Source: Rhipicephalus microplus | Taxonomy: Eukaryota; Arthropoda; Arachnida; Ixodida; Ixodidae | Assembly (NCBI RefSeq): GCF_043290135.1 | Contig: NW_027464603.1 | Location: 5,619,501 to 5,683,500 of the forward strand | Reading direction: 5' to 3' | Length of the DNA: 64,000 bases | In this document: one piece after another, positions 1 through 12,424 of the stretch | How positions within the stretch are numbered: the first letter of the stretch is position 1 | How the letters are laid out: every line of letters starts with the position of its first letter | Notes under the pieces: model-generated | Seen by the model: the letters and a program-made list of their open reading frames with translations, nothing else | Database searches by the model: none | What the model was told of the DNA's origin: nothing | Made by a program: the position numbers and the translations under genes

Positions 1-619
1 GGCTACAAAATTCTTGTCTGTGGTACTTGGCTGTGTTTATCACTGAGAAAGTGGATAAGACAAAATAATTTTCCACACTTTGTTTTGTGTGCTTCTATCT
101 GAACGCTTGAGAACAGCTTGTTGTACGCATTCATGTACCGCATCATTCCAACTGAACAGCTAATGGTCACAATACTCATGTCTTGCAAACAAGAGTGGCT
201 CATGTTGTTTTGAGCTCCCACGCGTTGCTTTAAATGGTTTATCAGTGTGTTTGGTGGCACAAGTTTTCCTCATCCTGATACTTGGCTGGATTATGAAAAA
301 GGAGGTGCGCAATAGCAAATTATTCTCCATGGTTTGTTTTGTGTGCTTTCATCTGAACTTTTAAAAACGGTTTTTTGTATGCTTGCATGTACAGCATCAT
401 CCCCATTTGACAACTATTTGTAATTGTAGTCATGTCTTGCAAACAAAAGTGGCTTAAGTTTCCATTTGGGTTTTCACGTATGGCTTGAAATGGTGGATGA
501 GAGTGTTTTTGCGGCCAAGAACTCTTGTCTGCGATACTTGGCTGTGTTTATCACTCAGAAGGTGGATAAAAGAAAATAACTCTCCGCACTTTGTTTTGTA
601 TGCTTCCATGTGAACCCTT
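1..619 (-). repeat. ~256-bp satellite monomers, minus orientation
   Basis: Two to three satellite monomers read on the minus strand. Landmark words recur about 253 bp apart, namely the reverse complements of 'gcaagacatgagta' near 175 and 428. They are the same family as the 32,620-35,950 array. The monomer near 175 is the A type and the one near 428 the B type of that array. The array is cut by the window edge. Confidence 0.85.
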
Positions 620-1487
620 GCATGAAAACATGAACAGAAAATTGAAGGTATTCATCATGCTTCAAGAACACAAGCATTGCAACACGTTTATAGTTCTCTG
701 CTTGGCAGAAAGGTTTTATGCATACGTGAAATAAGCTGTAACAAGCTGTTTTGGAAAGCTCAGATGAATGCACACGAAACAAAACATTGAGAAATATTTG
801 CTCTTAAGCACCTTTTCTGTGATAACCAAGGTGAAGTACTGATCACAAAGAAGAAAGCTTTTGCCACTAAAACAGTCTGAAGAATTTCAAACAATGTAAG
901 AACTAAAATGAAAATTCGAGCAAGTTATGTTTGCAAGACCCAAGTACCGTGAGAAGCTGTCAAGTAAGATGATGCTTCCATGCATGTGTACAACAAGCTT
1001 TTTTCAAAGGATCACATGCAAGCACACGAAATAAAGCGTAGAGAATTAATTCCTCTTTCTACCATCTCATTGATAAACACAACTAATTATAGCAGAAAGC
1101 AGCTTTCGAGCCACAACAACACTTTTTTCAATCATTTAAAGTGATACGTGGAAGCTAAAAAAGCCCCTCTTGTTTGCAGGACTTGAGTATCGTTACAAGT
1201 AGCTGGATAATAGAGATGATGCTGTACACGCAAGCGTGCAACAAGCAGTTTCAATGGTTCAGATGCCAGTGCACAAAACAAAACATGGCGCATTATTTGC
1301 TATTGTGCACTTTCTCTGTGATAGCCCAGCCAAGTATCAGGAAGAAGAAAGCTTGTGCCACCAAACACACTGATAAACCATTTAAAGCAATGCGCGGAAG
1401 CTCAAAACAACTTGGGCCACGTTTTTTTGCAAGACATGAGTACTCTGACCATTAACTGTTCAGTTCGAATGATGTGGTACATAAATG
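620..1487 (+). repeat. Satellite block in flipped orientation
   Basis: About three and a half monomers of the same ~256-bp satellite, read on the plus strand, opposite to 1-619. They align directly, not inverted, with 32,627-33,480 in the right arm. The first shared word is 'catgaacagaaaattgaagg' near 627. Just beyond 1,488 the reverse-complement match to the right arm (32,500-32,620) resumes. The simplest reading is an ~870-bp inversion inside the left arm's array. Open frames here, such as 1,174-1,455, are satellite and not genes. Confidence 0.8.
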
Positions 1488-3695
1488 TGCATTGTTTGAA
1501 ATGTGTTATCTGAGTAATTGTGTGACACAAATTTGTGCATTTTCTGTTTGCCCGCCTTGAGTTTTCTTTAAAGGCCTAGAAAACGTCATTTGAAGAAATC
1601 TCTCTCATTTTCTTGAGGGATATAATCTTGCAATGCTATGCAAGCATGGTTTAAAAAACAGTGTAGTGTAACTGCAGAGAGAATTCATTCTCCAAAGAAT
1701 CGAAGAGAACTGCTTAGTGCTAGCCTTCTTTATTTACTTTAAGGAAGTCTTACACTAATAAAACCAAACCAAGAATTACTTTCTGTGAAGCTTTAATTTC
1801 CGAAATATGATGGCAATCGATTGTTCAAACTTGTGAATTATTATGTGTCGCTTCGACATCATTATGTTATATTAATTAGCACTCATGAGAAACACTGCAT
1901 CCTACGCCAGCTAGGAGTCACATAGGGAAGCATACTGGGTTGTTTATTGTTTAACTTTTGATGAACAAGATTGTAAGTAATTATTACTCATTTTGTTTTG
2001 CACACTTATACATGGGTGTCAGGAAGGAAACGAATGGGGTAGTTGTCACTCTTCAAGCCTCACTAGCGCTTGCACCCACCCAAGCTACGGCAGTGCTTTC
2101 GCCCTAAACCAGCCATTTGCACCCCCCAACAGAGAAACCTGCCGATGACGATGCATTTATGGCACCGATAATACAGTTGTGTGGGAGAGCTGATCTCAAG
2201 TCGTGTGCTCCTGGGTCGAGCGGCTTCGCTGTCTGCGTTAGAAGCGTAACCGATAGATTGAAGACGAGAGAGTAAATGCGGAGTCTGTAGACATCAAGAT
2301 CGACTGCAGCCTCGTTTTCTTGCCGAGTCACGCAGGCTGTCTCGCCACCCCTCGCTTTCTTTCCTTATGGTCAAGGTTTGTTCGCTTGCAGTGCGGAAGG
2401 CTTCAAGTGTGGTAAAGTGGCTGTAGGCATTCCGCTTAATTCGCGGCGCCTTGAACGCACATAGTGGTGTGCGTGAAGCTTGAGCACTGGCAGTTTTAGT
2501 GGCAACATGTAGCGAATAATGTTACGTTTCTACAACTGCGGAGTGCATGTGGCTGCAGTTGGCATTGCTTCAACAAGAAGCTGAGCGTAGAATTCGCGTT
2601 AAGAAATATCGTAATCTGCGTAAAATCATGGTTAGTAAAAATGGAGCGTGACTGGGAAAAGTGCACTAGAAATTATTGTGGCTAATACGAGAGGGATCAC
2701 TTTTTGGCAACGGGGTAAATCATGTGCTATGGCAGGAATCACTGATTTGCAGCTCTAAAAACATAAAAATTGTGCCAGCCATGTAAAACTCTAGGCATTT
2801 GGTCAACATAAAAGTTGCTGAGGGATATGCAAGCCAGTCTTGTGCGTTAAGCAGTCTCACGTTTTAGTTGTTCTTCCTACTAGCAGCACTTTAAAGAAGC
2901 TTCGTGTTATTCGAAACTGAGCTTTACGCATCATTTAAGACTTAGCTTAAGATAATTCTTCTCTACAGCTCAGTTGTTTTTACACTATTACTTACGGCGA
3001 GTTCTGGCATATGCACATACAAGATAAAGAATATAATATTGTTTACAGATATAGTAAGGTCAGCCAAATACTCATCAATGTAACACTTATGGCTCGTGAA
3101 AAAATACTAAACAACACCACACACTAATTGCGGATCCCAGACGAGAATATCTCTACCATCACCCTGTATATTGAACGAAAAATTGTCAACATCTAGCAGA
3201 TCTGCGCTTTATGCTTTCGTCGGTAATCTAGATTAACATAGAAGAATTTTATCTTTGATGTGTTTTTTTTCTCTGTTGGTCTCCTCGAAGTTGGGTGTAC
3301 TGGTCGCGTTTTTTCTGGCGATTAGGTATGCTCATGTACTTCAGTTAACGTGTGCCGTCACGGCCTGCTGCTGAACAATATTAGTGAAGTTGCTGCTGAA
3401 CAAACTTAGTGAAGTTCAAGAAAGCTTTTTTTCACATGCTCTCCGCTGTAGGTAGGTCCAGTTTGTTACTGCGTCGATGAGAATCAACGGGGACATCAAA
3501 GAATGCTTAGCTGCCATCTGCATTTTCGCGCGACCGGATGTTTACAAGCCATAAGTGAACCCCACCTGACAGCCACACTACGGAAGCCAAAATAAAATTT
3601 TGTCAGCGTAAAAAATATAAACCATTGAGATTATTCAAACTTACTGCATGCTTTTTTACGTGTGCGAGAAATTGTGAGTTTATGAATTCAAAATT
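1488..3695. other. Anonymous arm sequence without a recognised gene
   Basis: Unique-looking AT-rich DNA with no supportable gene. The portions at 2,000-2,600 and 3,460-3,590 are reverse complements of 31,500-32,070 and 30,500-30,670. The weak minus-strand frame at 2,104-2,331 has a plus-strand counterpart at 31,777-32,004 with similar residues. Both look like chance frames in shared DNA. Confidence 0.6.
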
Positions 3696-3812
3696 GTGTC
3701 AATGAGTTTTTTTTTTCTCGCCAGCTTCGATTTTTTTTCATGTGAACTTCGGGAGAGTCGGTTAACTACAAGCGGCCAAGACAAGCCCATTTCGGAATCA
3801 TTAGTTGTCAAT

Positions 3813-3941
3813 ATGGCGCTTGCGGGCTGTGCGATGGGTGTTCTTGCTTGTCTTTTGCTATCGGGTTTATACGTCTTCTGTGTGCAGCCTCTATGCCTCT
3901 TCGAACTGTGTGGCAGGTGTGAAACAGACGTGGTTCAGTAA
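3813..3941 (+). CDS. Small ORF conserved in both palindrome arms, possible signal-peptide exon
   Basis: A 42-codon frame starting at an ATG in the context 'caatATGgcg'. The product begins MALAGCAMGVLACLLLSG, with a strongly hydrophobic first third like a signal peptide or membrane anchor, and is cysteine-rich after that. The right arm keeps the same frame at 30,178-30,300 (minus, 40 codons, starting MALTGCATGSVASLVLPG), and the two differ by a two-codon gap that keeps the phase. Both end at the same TAA, after which the same frame stays open for 63 codons here (to 4,133) and 56 codons there. A donor-like 'GGCAGGTGTGA' lies inside the frame. Upstream is a poly-T tract, followed in the right copy by CAG and here by CAT, like an acceptor lost in this copy. 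I do not recognise the protein. It could be an exon remnant or chance. Confidence 0.3.
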   Translation: MALAGCAMGVLACLLLSGLYVFCVQPLCLFELCGRCETDVVQ

Positions 3942-4133
3942 AACCATGAAGAGTCATTTGAAATGCGGGGTGCACCAAAAGTCACGTTCGTCGTTTGCGG
4001 AGACGGTTACCGTGCCGTTGTGGACTACCTCGTAAAAGGCTGGGTGATTCCACGAGAGATCGACACGGGCCCAAAAGTTGATATTTTAGATTTCATAGAG
4101 TATTTTATATTTCGTGCACCTCTCACCAGGTAG

Positions 4134-7100
4134 CCTACTTCGTTTTATATCTACTTCGTTTTATGTCTACTTCGTTTTATGTCTACTTCGTTTTATGTCT
4201 ACTTCGTTTTACCAAAGTGTACTTCGTTTTATGAGTAACGGCACAACTTACGCGAAAAAAATATCAAACTTTACCAACACAGAGGCACCAATTTCGTCAC
4301 CTGTCCTTTCCGGAAATTGTAAATGCTATAAAAAGACAAGTATTTTTGTTTCAAGGAAGAAATTTTTCACGTAAAATGCATGTCCAATGAAAAATGAATT
4401 TATACGGTTTCAAGTATTTAGACCTTAAGTAAATAGCCTTTAAATATGTCTAATTTTGCGACAGTTTAAAATAGGTTACGTAATTCTCATTTTCTTTTCT
4501 CTGAAAGTATTGCATGCAGCTTTTCAAGCTTGACACGTTTTAAGGATATAGTGTGTTCATTAGGTACATAAATTATTGCTGCTGTAGGGCAAATGTAACT
4601 TTTTATATATCCTCAAATTTCTCATACTGGCAAAAGTGTACTCCACTGAAATTTGAATCATAAAAAATTCTCATCTTTGATTTTTGTTTAAATCTCGTAA
4701 ATAGAGAACCGAAGGCCATCATACAGTAATAAAGAAAAACATGTTGCGTTATGTTGTTTTTAGCGACAATGTTCGTGGTACAAATCAGAGCTTTTCGAGA
4801 ATGCGCTGATAAGTTGAGAAATCTAGAAATCGGAACGGAAAAGTGGCAATAAGCTTCAAACGTGAGTAAACGTGACCGCATATGGTTAAAAAAGGCTGTG
4901 TGAGCCGATAGGAGTAACTATTTTGAACACGGTACTCTACAGTATCTGAATTCACTTTACACGTAGAGCACTGAGACTTCTAATATGTGGTGCCTCTCCA
5001 TTACTGACACACAGATGGAGCTGCTGTGACGGCCATGTGTTTGCAACACGTAGGGTAAGAAAACTGAATGTTTAATGAGTTCATAATTGATTCATAACAA
5101 ATTTTTATCATTTGGGGCACAAATACTGCCGCATTAGACTGAAGAACACGCTTTAGGGCAAATTGTCATAGTCGTCTGCTCTACGGATGAATTGCTGTGC
5201 GCCACATCTCGGAGGCAATGCTTTAGATCATATGGTTCACTATAGAGCCAAAGATTACGCCTCCCGTAATTTTATCAACCAAAACATTGTGAAATTCATT
5301 TTAACGTACTATACTTCAGTTTTGCATTCGCACTGTGGATACTTGTGCACAAGTATCCACAGTGTCCGGTGTGACACCTGTAGAGTTACTAAAATAGGAA
5401 CAAGTCGACGTCGCTATTTCTGATGACCAACCTGCATTACATTGCGTTTACTTTTTGTTCGCGTGTAATAGTCACAGATTCTACGTTTTGCATTCATGTG
5501 TGGTTATTTATAGCAGCCTGCTCTCCAACTTTGTTTTCTCTGATTTGACTATTTTTACTGACCTCGTGCAGATGGAAAAAAACGACTCGCCGTGCAACAC
5601 ATTTTTTTTCTCCCAGAGTGACTGTGAAAAGAACGTCGGAACTTGGAAGGTAAATGTGCTGTAATAGTAAAACTGATTTTACCAACATATACAAACTGTT
5701 AACTTCCAATGTCCTGGTTGCTTTCACAAGCCGCACGTCTATACAATAGTCGCTCATTCAGGTACATTTGCGCTAATTGGCTAGGCAAGGGTCACTCATT
5801 CTATGTTAAATTTTTTTTCAAGTTCTGCTCGGTCGTGAAGTAGTAACCAGAGCGAAAATGAAGACTGCTTCATTCGAAACGTTTAGGCACTTAATACCAG
5901 CTACATCTGTGCATATTTGCCAATTTGATTCGGACATTTGTCAGTGTGTAGCACCAACTCAATAATTTGTTTAATTCACAATACTGCAGCCTAGCATAGC
6001 CCAAGCTGCAGCGGAATTACTAGAAAGGATAATGGTACAGAAATAATTATTAGCAACACTGGCACCACACGCAAATACGTCAGTTTTGCCAGAATTATTC
6101 TTACAAAGAAAAGAACAGCACCTATAGTTAGCAACCACACTTTTCACTTAGTAATGCAAGAGTCTGAGTGATTTAGTATTCAGCACAACAAATGTTGATC
6201 AAGGGCTTCATCAGAACTATATGGCTTGCAACTTCCTTTACTCTGAGCCTAGAAGTTTAGTAAGTGATTCTGCAGCAACCAGCACAGCTAAGAACACGAC
6301 TGGGTGAAAGCACAGGCCTCCTAGCCAGCATTTTATGTTAGCAAAGATATGGCACTCAGAGATACCAAAGTTGAGTCTGCATGGTGTTGGGTGACTGAAT
6401 TTCCCGCTGCTTCCTGTGTGGCTTCATGATGTCTTAAAAAAAGACAGTGTCTTATGATATCTCTCTTTGCTTATTCCTAATAGCGCTCTGTAGGCATTTG
6501 AGAGTTAGACCTATAATACTGCAGTGAGGGTCATGCCATGTCCCATGAATAAGTGAAGCATAAATATGCTAGGCTCACGGGATGCTTGCAGTATGCACCA
6601 GCTACAATTTAATGGCTCTCCGTGTGCTGCATCACTCCCTGAGTATCGGCGTTCATCCATGTCACTAACTTTCTTCATAGTAACCCAACGCGTATGCTGC
6701 AAATGTCTAGCACACAATAGCACGGCCGCACCTACAACTGACCATAAAAGAGAAGCTTGTGCTGTGATTGCCAGATAACATCTTTATTCAAGTGGCAAAC
6801 AACTTACTGTATGTGCTATCACAATTATGTGTTTTCTTTGAAGTGGTGTGGCCTTAATTGTCGCGTCTTTCAACTAATTTTACACTTGCATATTAACAAA
6901 CATCTCCGGCTAACGTGCTTAATTTTACGTGTTGGCTTTAGTGAGAGCACTTAGTTGTTTTTGCGTTTGCAATTAAAATACTCTGTTGCTGTCTCAGATT
7001 GTTGGATATATAGTATCTTGTATCAATGTTCAGCGTGTGCAATGCGTATCATATGTTACTAAAATTACGTGTTCAGCAGTGACGGCCTGGCGAAATGTTC

Positions 7101-9325
7101 AAATGTTCGTGAATGACACGGACCATTTATGCTGTGCTGAAAAAGTTCGAAAGCGAAATCTGACCGCGGTAACTTTTATTTAGTAAAGTCGAGCTCCTTA
7201 GGCGTTTCCGCATTGCATCGCGGTAGTGAACAAGCTGGTCGAGGCGACGCTCACCTCACAGTCAGGCACCGTGTTTGTTAAGCCTAATAACCTGTCCTGC
7301 TCGCATGTGCACCAGATCAGGTATGAATAATGTCACTACTACAAAAAAAATGCTTGGAGGAACAGTTGAAATCATTGTATACCTGTTCTATAAATAGAAT
7401 AGCTAAGCGCCTTTTCTTGTCTACATAGCATTCCGACACATCATTTTTTCCAACTGGTGCGAGTTCGTCGCCTTCTTAACCACTGCTAGTTGTGTATACA
7501 TCGCTGCGATTAGTGCCGTGGATTACATGGTGTCACCCCTGGCATGAAGTTGTGCGGCTGTTGGCTGCTGTGTCTTGCTATTTTCCGTATCAAGCTCACA
7601 GCTGGTTGCACGTTGCATGGTGGCCGTGCATTTTAAAGCAACTGCTTCTCGTAGCTGTGTAGATAGTGATTCTGGTTGTGCTCATGAAAACTACACATCC
7701 AAACGACTTTTGTACTTCAGTCTTGGTGCCTTAGATTCTCTTTCGACGTGCCAATATGTTGATGGCACGTAGTCAACCTGCCATGGAACTTTGCTTGGAA
7801 CACCTGTACGTAAATACCGAATGTGTCAAAGGAAACCAAACGTGCAGAATGTTCGATAAATATTACTCACCTTACGCTAAGCATAGAAAGGCTATACCAC
7901 TCAGAAAGTTTCTCCACAAAATCCACTTCAATTTCGTATCTTTGTTTCATGAAAATTTGAACACTTTTTCTGGTTTGGCGCTGTTTTTGACAGCTGCACA
8001 GCCGACTATGATTGTGCAAGTGACTAGATTGCAACACAAGTGAAAGAAAAGCCCTCTCTGTTGCTCCAAAAACGCGGCCGCCGAAACAATGTGCCACAGA
8101 TATATTGAACTAGAAGCCGATGCAGATGGCGAATCTCATGACTCTTTGTGGGTTTATGCCTCACCAATTTATCAAGGAAACACCACCATTTATCTCCCCA
8201 AACGCAGCAGCCATGCACTTATTCTTGGAGAAGGTTCACTCGAACTTCTTTGCGCTCATCGGAATGCTTCCACTGTTTGTATTGCACCTTCAGTTCTGGA
8301 GTAAATCGTGGTAGTGCTAGAGAAATGTCAAAACGGCACCCATTTGTCGTTTTGCTTTCATGACCAGTCAGTATTTTTGGAACTGACTTTGCACGCAGTT
8401 CGCAGCACTGGAGTCTCTCTCTGTCTCCTATCATGGTATACCATCTGTGCTGCATTGAGCTGACTGCGATATTTTAATAAATGAATTACTCGGCCCAAAA
8501 CTCTGACCCAATAATTTTGCCGAATGATCTGATCCGTTCAGTTAACAAGATCATTGTTTTACACTTGCTTCATTTCCAGTCAGTCTGCATTGTAAATTTT
8601 GGGCATTTTGCTTCTAATTTCCTACACTATTGCAGTGCGTTGCTATAATGTATTGAAAGTTGTGCTGTACACATTGCTATATCTTCGACGAATTTCAGCT
8701 GCACTGCACTTCTGAGCACCAAGAAATTTATTATAAGCACACACTTCACACTTATCCGAGGCATGCTTACATGGGTGCTTTGCGTCAAGAACTGAGAGCT
8801 GTGGCCTCATAAGATAGACAGGCACACTAAAGAAATCGTACAACACATCAGCGTTGCGTCATTAAATATTATTTGCTTTTTATTCGGGGTCCATTTTGAC
8901 TTTGAAAAATATAGGCATCGTATATGAGCTAAAATGTATCTCTCGAGTGTCATCATGTCAAAGCAAGCTTTTTAAGTTACACTCATGCTGACTGTATGTT
9001 TGTTATGTTCATGAATCAGATGACTTTGTAATTATTTGCATAAATTCATGTGGGTAAATCACTGCATAAACGTCAGCCTGAAAGTATGATGTACAACAAT
9101 TACATAGTTATATATTAATCAGCACATGCAGAAGTTGCGGTCAGCAACACAGCAGGCAGTATTATATTCAACAAGTGAATAGTCATGGTTATCTATGAAG
9201 TAATAGATGACTTAGTAAAGTAGTTACTGCAACTCTAGTTTTGAGGTACGTGTTACTGGAAAGTACAGACTTCGTAGTATGTTGTGTTTACCGAAGAATT
9301 CTCAGCAAGTTTTCCGGGAGAGTGA
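4134..9325. other. Arm sequence, no supportable gene
   Basis: The segment 4,140-4,235 holds a short run of about five 18-bp degenerate units containing 'acttcgttttatgtct'. From about 5,655 outward the DNA is the reverse complement of 27,150-29,610. The segment 4,040-5,655 has no clear counterpart in the right arm, where about 480 bp of different DNA lies at 29,620-30,100. The part at 8,300-8,530 is absent from the right arm, which has a Ty3 element at that point. None of the small frames shows a recognisable domain. Confidence 0.6.
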
Positions 9326-9721
9326 ATGATACCTCGACAAGCTTTGAAGAATAGGCGCTTGCTCAGTCATTCGTCAATAATAAACGTGGAAGTGAAAGGA
9401 TCACTGAGAACAAAAAATGCACATCTGTGCGTCTACTCGAGCACTTTCTTGAAGGCCCATGCATACACAGCTTTATTTCGCATTCACTCGGCAAATAGAA
9501 ACAGTGAAAATGGTGATGTACGAGAAGAGGCTACATATTTAACACCTCTTGAAGAAAGTAGGGGGTTGCTTGCTCTGTTAGGAGTGCTTACACTGGATTT
9601 TATGCCATTTAGAGCATCTCTACTGAGTGGTAATATTTTGGGTTTGTATATACACTCCCAAGACTCCCCTTTAAAAAAAGTCACAGAAGGCAGCGATTCA
9701 AAAAAACAAAAAGAGCCATGA
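9326..9721 (+). CDS. Hypothetical 131-codon ORF kept open in both arms
   Basis: Open frame of 131 codons beginning at ATG 9,326. The minus-strand ORF at 21,738-22,217 (159 codons) in the other arm is its homologue. Over ~120 aligned residues more than half appear identical by eye. The landmarks HAYTALFR, EATYLTP and LGLYI are shared, and the length differences are whole codons. The C-terminus is lysine-rich (KKQKEP here, KKEKEP there). There is no known domain, signal peptide or membrane segment. The protein-level similarity is about what ~85% DNA identity would give without selection, so coding status is uncertain. It could be the relic of an unrecognised mobile element. Confidence 0.3.
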   Translation: MIPRQALKNRRLLSHSSIINVEVKGSLRTKNAHLCVYSSTFLKAHAYTALFRIHSANRNSENGDVREEATYLTPLEESRGLLALLGVLTLDFMPFRASLLSGNILGLYIHSQDSPLKKVTEGSDSKKQKEP

Positions 9722-9994
9722 AGGATGGCTCTGGCAATTAGAAGCTTGTTCGATTGAGTCTCCTGCAGAAACAGAAGAAAATTTTTACAATGGAACGAGT
9801 GGATTGAGCAATAAATAGAAGCTTTGGAGGAAAGGAATAGCAGACTTCAGAACCTCTCTCAGCCATAGGTCGGCAAACTTCGGCACTAGCCGAGTCACTC
9901 AAACTCGGATTGGGCCATAAATGAAAATCTGAATGAGCCATATGTGCAAATACATATTGTGATTGAGTGAGCTTCACAATTTTTTGTCGGCCTG

Positions 9995-12098
9995 TGTTTT
10001 CAACACACCTTCGACCATTCAAAGATAAAATTTTTGATTAGCCCGTAGTTCGTGCTCTCTTCTATTTCATTATTCTCTGGTTAACACTGGACCATCTGCC
10101 CTATGCAAGTATGGCCGAAGCTAAAAGGAACATTTTACTTTGCGCCTGTATGGTAATCAAGAAAACTTTTGGTGTGTGTACAAAACAAATGGAAGTCCAG
10201 CTTTTTTGTCTCTCTCATTGTTACTCAGCATGACGGCGCATATCTCACTTAGTACGTAGTTTATTGGTGGCCATAATGCATTGATGTTGTTTCTATTTAT
10301 ATCACTTTCTTTAGCCTCTGGGCTATGTTGTGATTGTAAGGACTACCCACGACACACCCGTTACTTGCTACGCTTCTCGCTTATTATGTTCACAGAAGTC
10401 CAACATGAATCTCTACAAACAAGCTCAGCTGTCCGTTACTCCAAGTTGTAAATTTCTATGATCTAGTGAACAGTCTTTTTCATAATTTCTGGTACCTATT
10501 ATCTGTCACGCCTTAAGTTTCAGTCATATCCTCCAGGTCAGGCACCTTCGGCACAAACACTGCAGCTTCTCCTACCACCACCACGGCCTATATTTCATTT
10601 CAGCCCTTGCTGCATCACAACCAGCATTGCTACTTCTGAGCTGCTACCACAGTCCTTCCCAATGATGCCTGACCTTGAGAGGCCTTCACATGCTTCCAAA
10701 GGAAGCTATCAGGCGAGTGTGTACTGGTAAAACTTAGCTTTCAATGACATTGATGTTTTCAATGGGCAGATATAATTGACAAGTCTGCCAACTGAACAGG
10801 ATTGAAACTACGTGTGTCTATTAGTGCAGGGAACCAAGTTTATGTGACTTTCAAAGTAGCTAATTTTTATTTTATTTTACAATACTGCAGGCCCCTTCTC
10901 GGGCTCATGCAGGAATGGGTTGAACTTGAAAACACAAAATGTGAGGAAAATAAATAGAAGTTATGTACAAAGCAAGTATGAGTAAAAATATGCACATTGT
11001 AGAGTAAACAAGGTGTTCATATAAGTTCTGAATTCTCTTCATGAATTTCACAGAAGAGCAGCTCACAATATCAGCGGGCAGCATATGCCATTGTGAAATA
11101 GTGTGCAGAAATAAATAATATTTGTAAGGGTTATGTTAGTATTTTGTGTATGGAGGAAGCAAGGCAAGCAAAAATTAAAAGAAAAAACTTTTTCATTGTT
11201 TACTAGATATGAAATCAGATTCTTTTTCCACAATTTTTATGTACCGTGCAATCCTGAGCAAGTGCTTGCACTATGGTGAAGGTGACGAGATTTGGAGGGG
11301 AGGAGGGGTTCTTGCGTCAAAAATCAAGATTGTGGTGAAAAAGTCGCATGTGCTTCCAACAAAACTGATGCAGGTAAATAAATATGCAAGAATTCACTAT
11401 GATTCTGCAACTTCGTTGCGCTTATAAATAAAGGAAGTGAAGGAAACTGCAGAAAAGGCAGGAAGGTGAGGAAAGGGAGGTGCTTGCTCAGTTGTTCGTG
11501 CATGTTTTAAATATAGTGAAAAAGAGGGGATAGAACTTGCTTAGGTGAAGGTGCTTGTTTGAGATATAACAGTATTGTCTTCACCCTGCGTGTCTTTTTT
11601 AATCCAACAAAACTGAAAAAAGTGACCTGAAAGCAAGTGGCCCTTTTACAGATGGTATATTTGTAGCTCCTTTTCTTTGTAAATTGACAAAAATCATGAA
11701 GTTTAGCATTTTTAGAGAAAAGAAAAAGATGTTCAACTAGTAATGTTTAAGCATTTACTGAAATCAGACGCTGTGAAATAGATAAGGTGGCACAGTAAAA
11801 AAGTATAGGTCAGCACAGAGAAAATTGTGCAATTTCCATTGCACAAGTTGAACTCCATCTTTTCGAAATGGCATTTTTTGTTACGTCTGTATGATAATTT
11901 CAAATGGCAGAAAACGTCATGCTGACTGTTAGTGCACATACTCAAGAACACAAGGTGGTGTACTTAACTGAACTTGATCCTTTAGAATAACTTTCATTTG
12001 ACCTAAAGAAAAGTCTGCAAAACTTGTTCAAAATTCTGTACAGGAGTAAAAAAATGCAAATATTGTGCAATGTTTGGTGAAATAAGCCATACTTTGGT
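9995..12098. other. Left-arm-only segment of ~2.1 kb
   Basis: The homology between arms stops near 9,990 and restarts near 12,098. The right arm bridges the same point in a few bases near 21,475-21,500. This segment is therefore an insertion in the left arm or a deletion in the right. At 10,865-10,930 it holds a T-rich stretch followed by 'caatactgcaggcccc', similar to 35,968-36,045 and the short match at 5,990. That resembles the 3' end of a dispersed tick repeat. No coding domain is visible. Confidence 0.6.
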
Positions 12099-12424
12099 TT
12101 GATCAATAGAACACAAGGCTCTGAACAAATTAGTATAAACGTCTGCTCGCTATCATTACTACATGCTCAAAAATGATTACAATAGGGTAAAAATATGTGA
12201 AAGTCTGAGACTTGCACGGTATTCTCTAAGCGACACGGTGCTCTGAAATCAAACAGTGTTCACATACAACCGCAATAATGTCAAAGTAGGTACGTGGTGC
12301 AGAACGTTTATTGTCACTACCCCTTAATAGGAGGCAGTAACCAGGTAGACTCAAATGGCTGACTAAACTTCCCTCAAAATGCACTGCTAAAGCTTGAACA
12401 GTTTAACATCAGGTCCTTTCAGCA

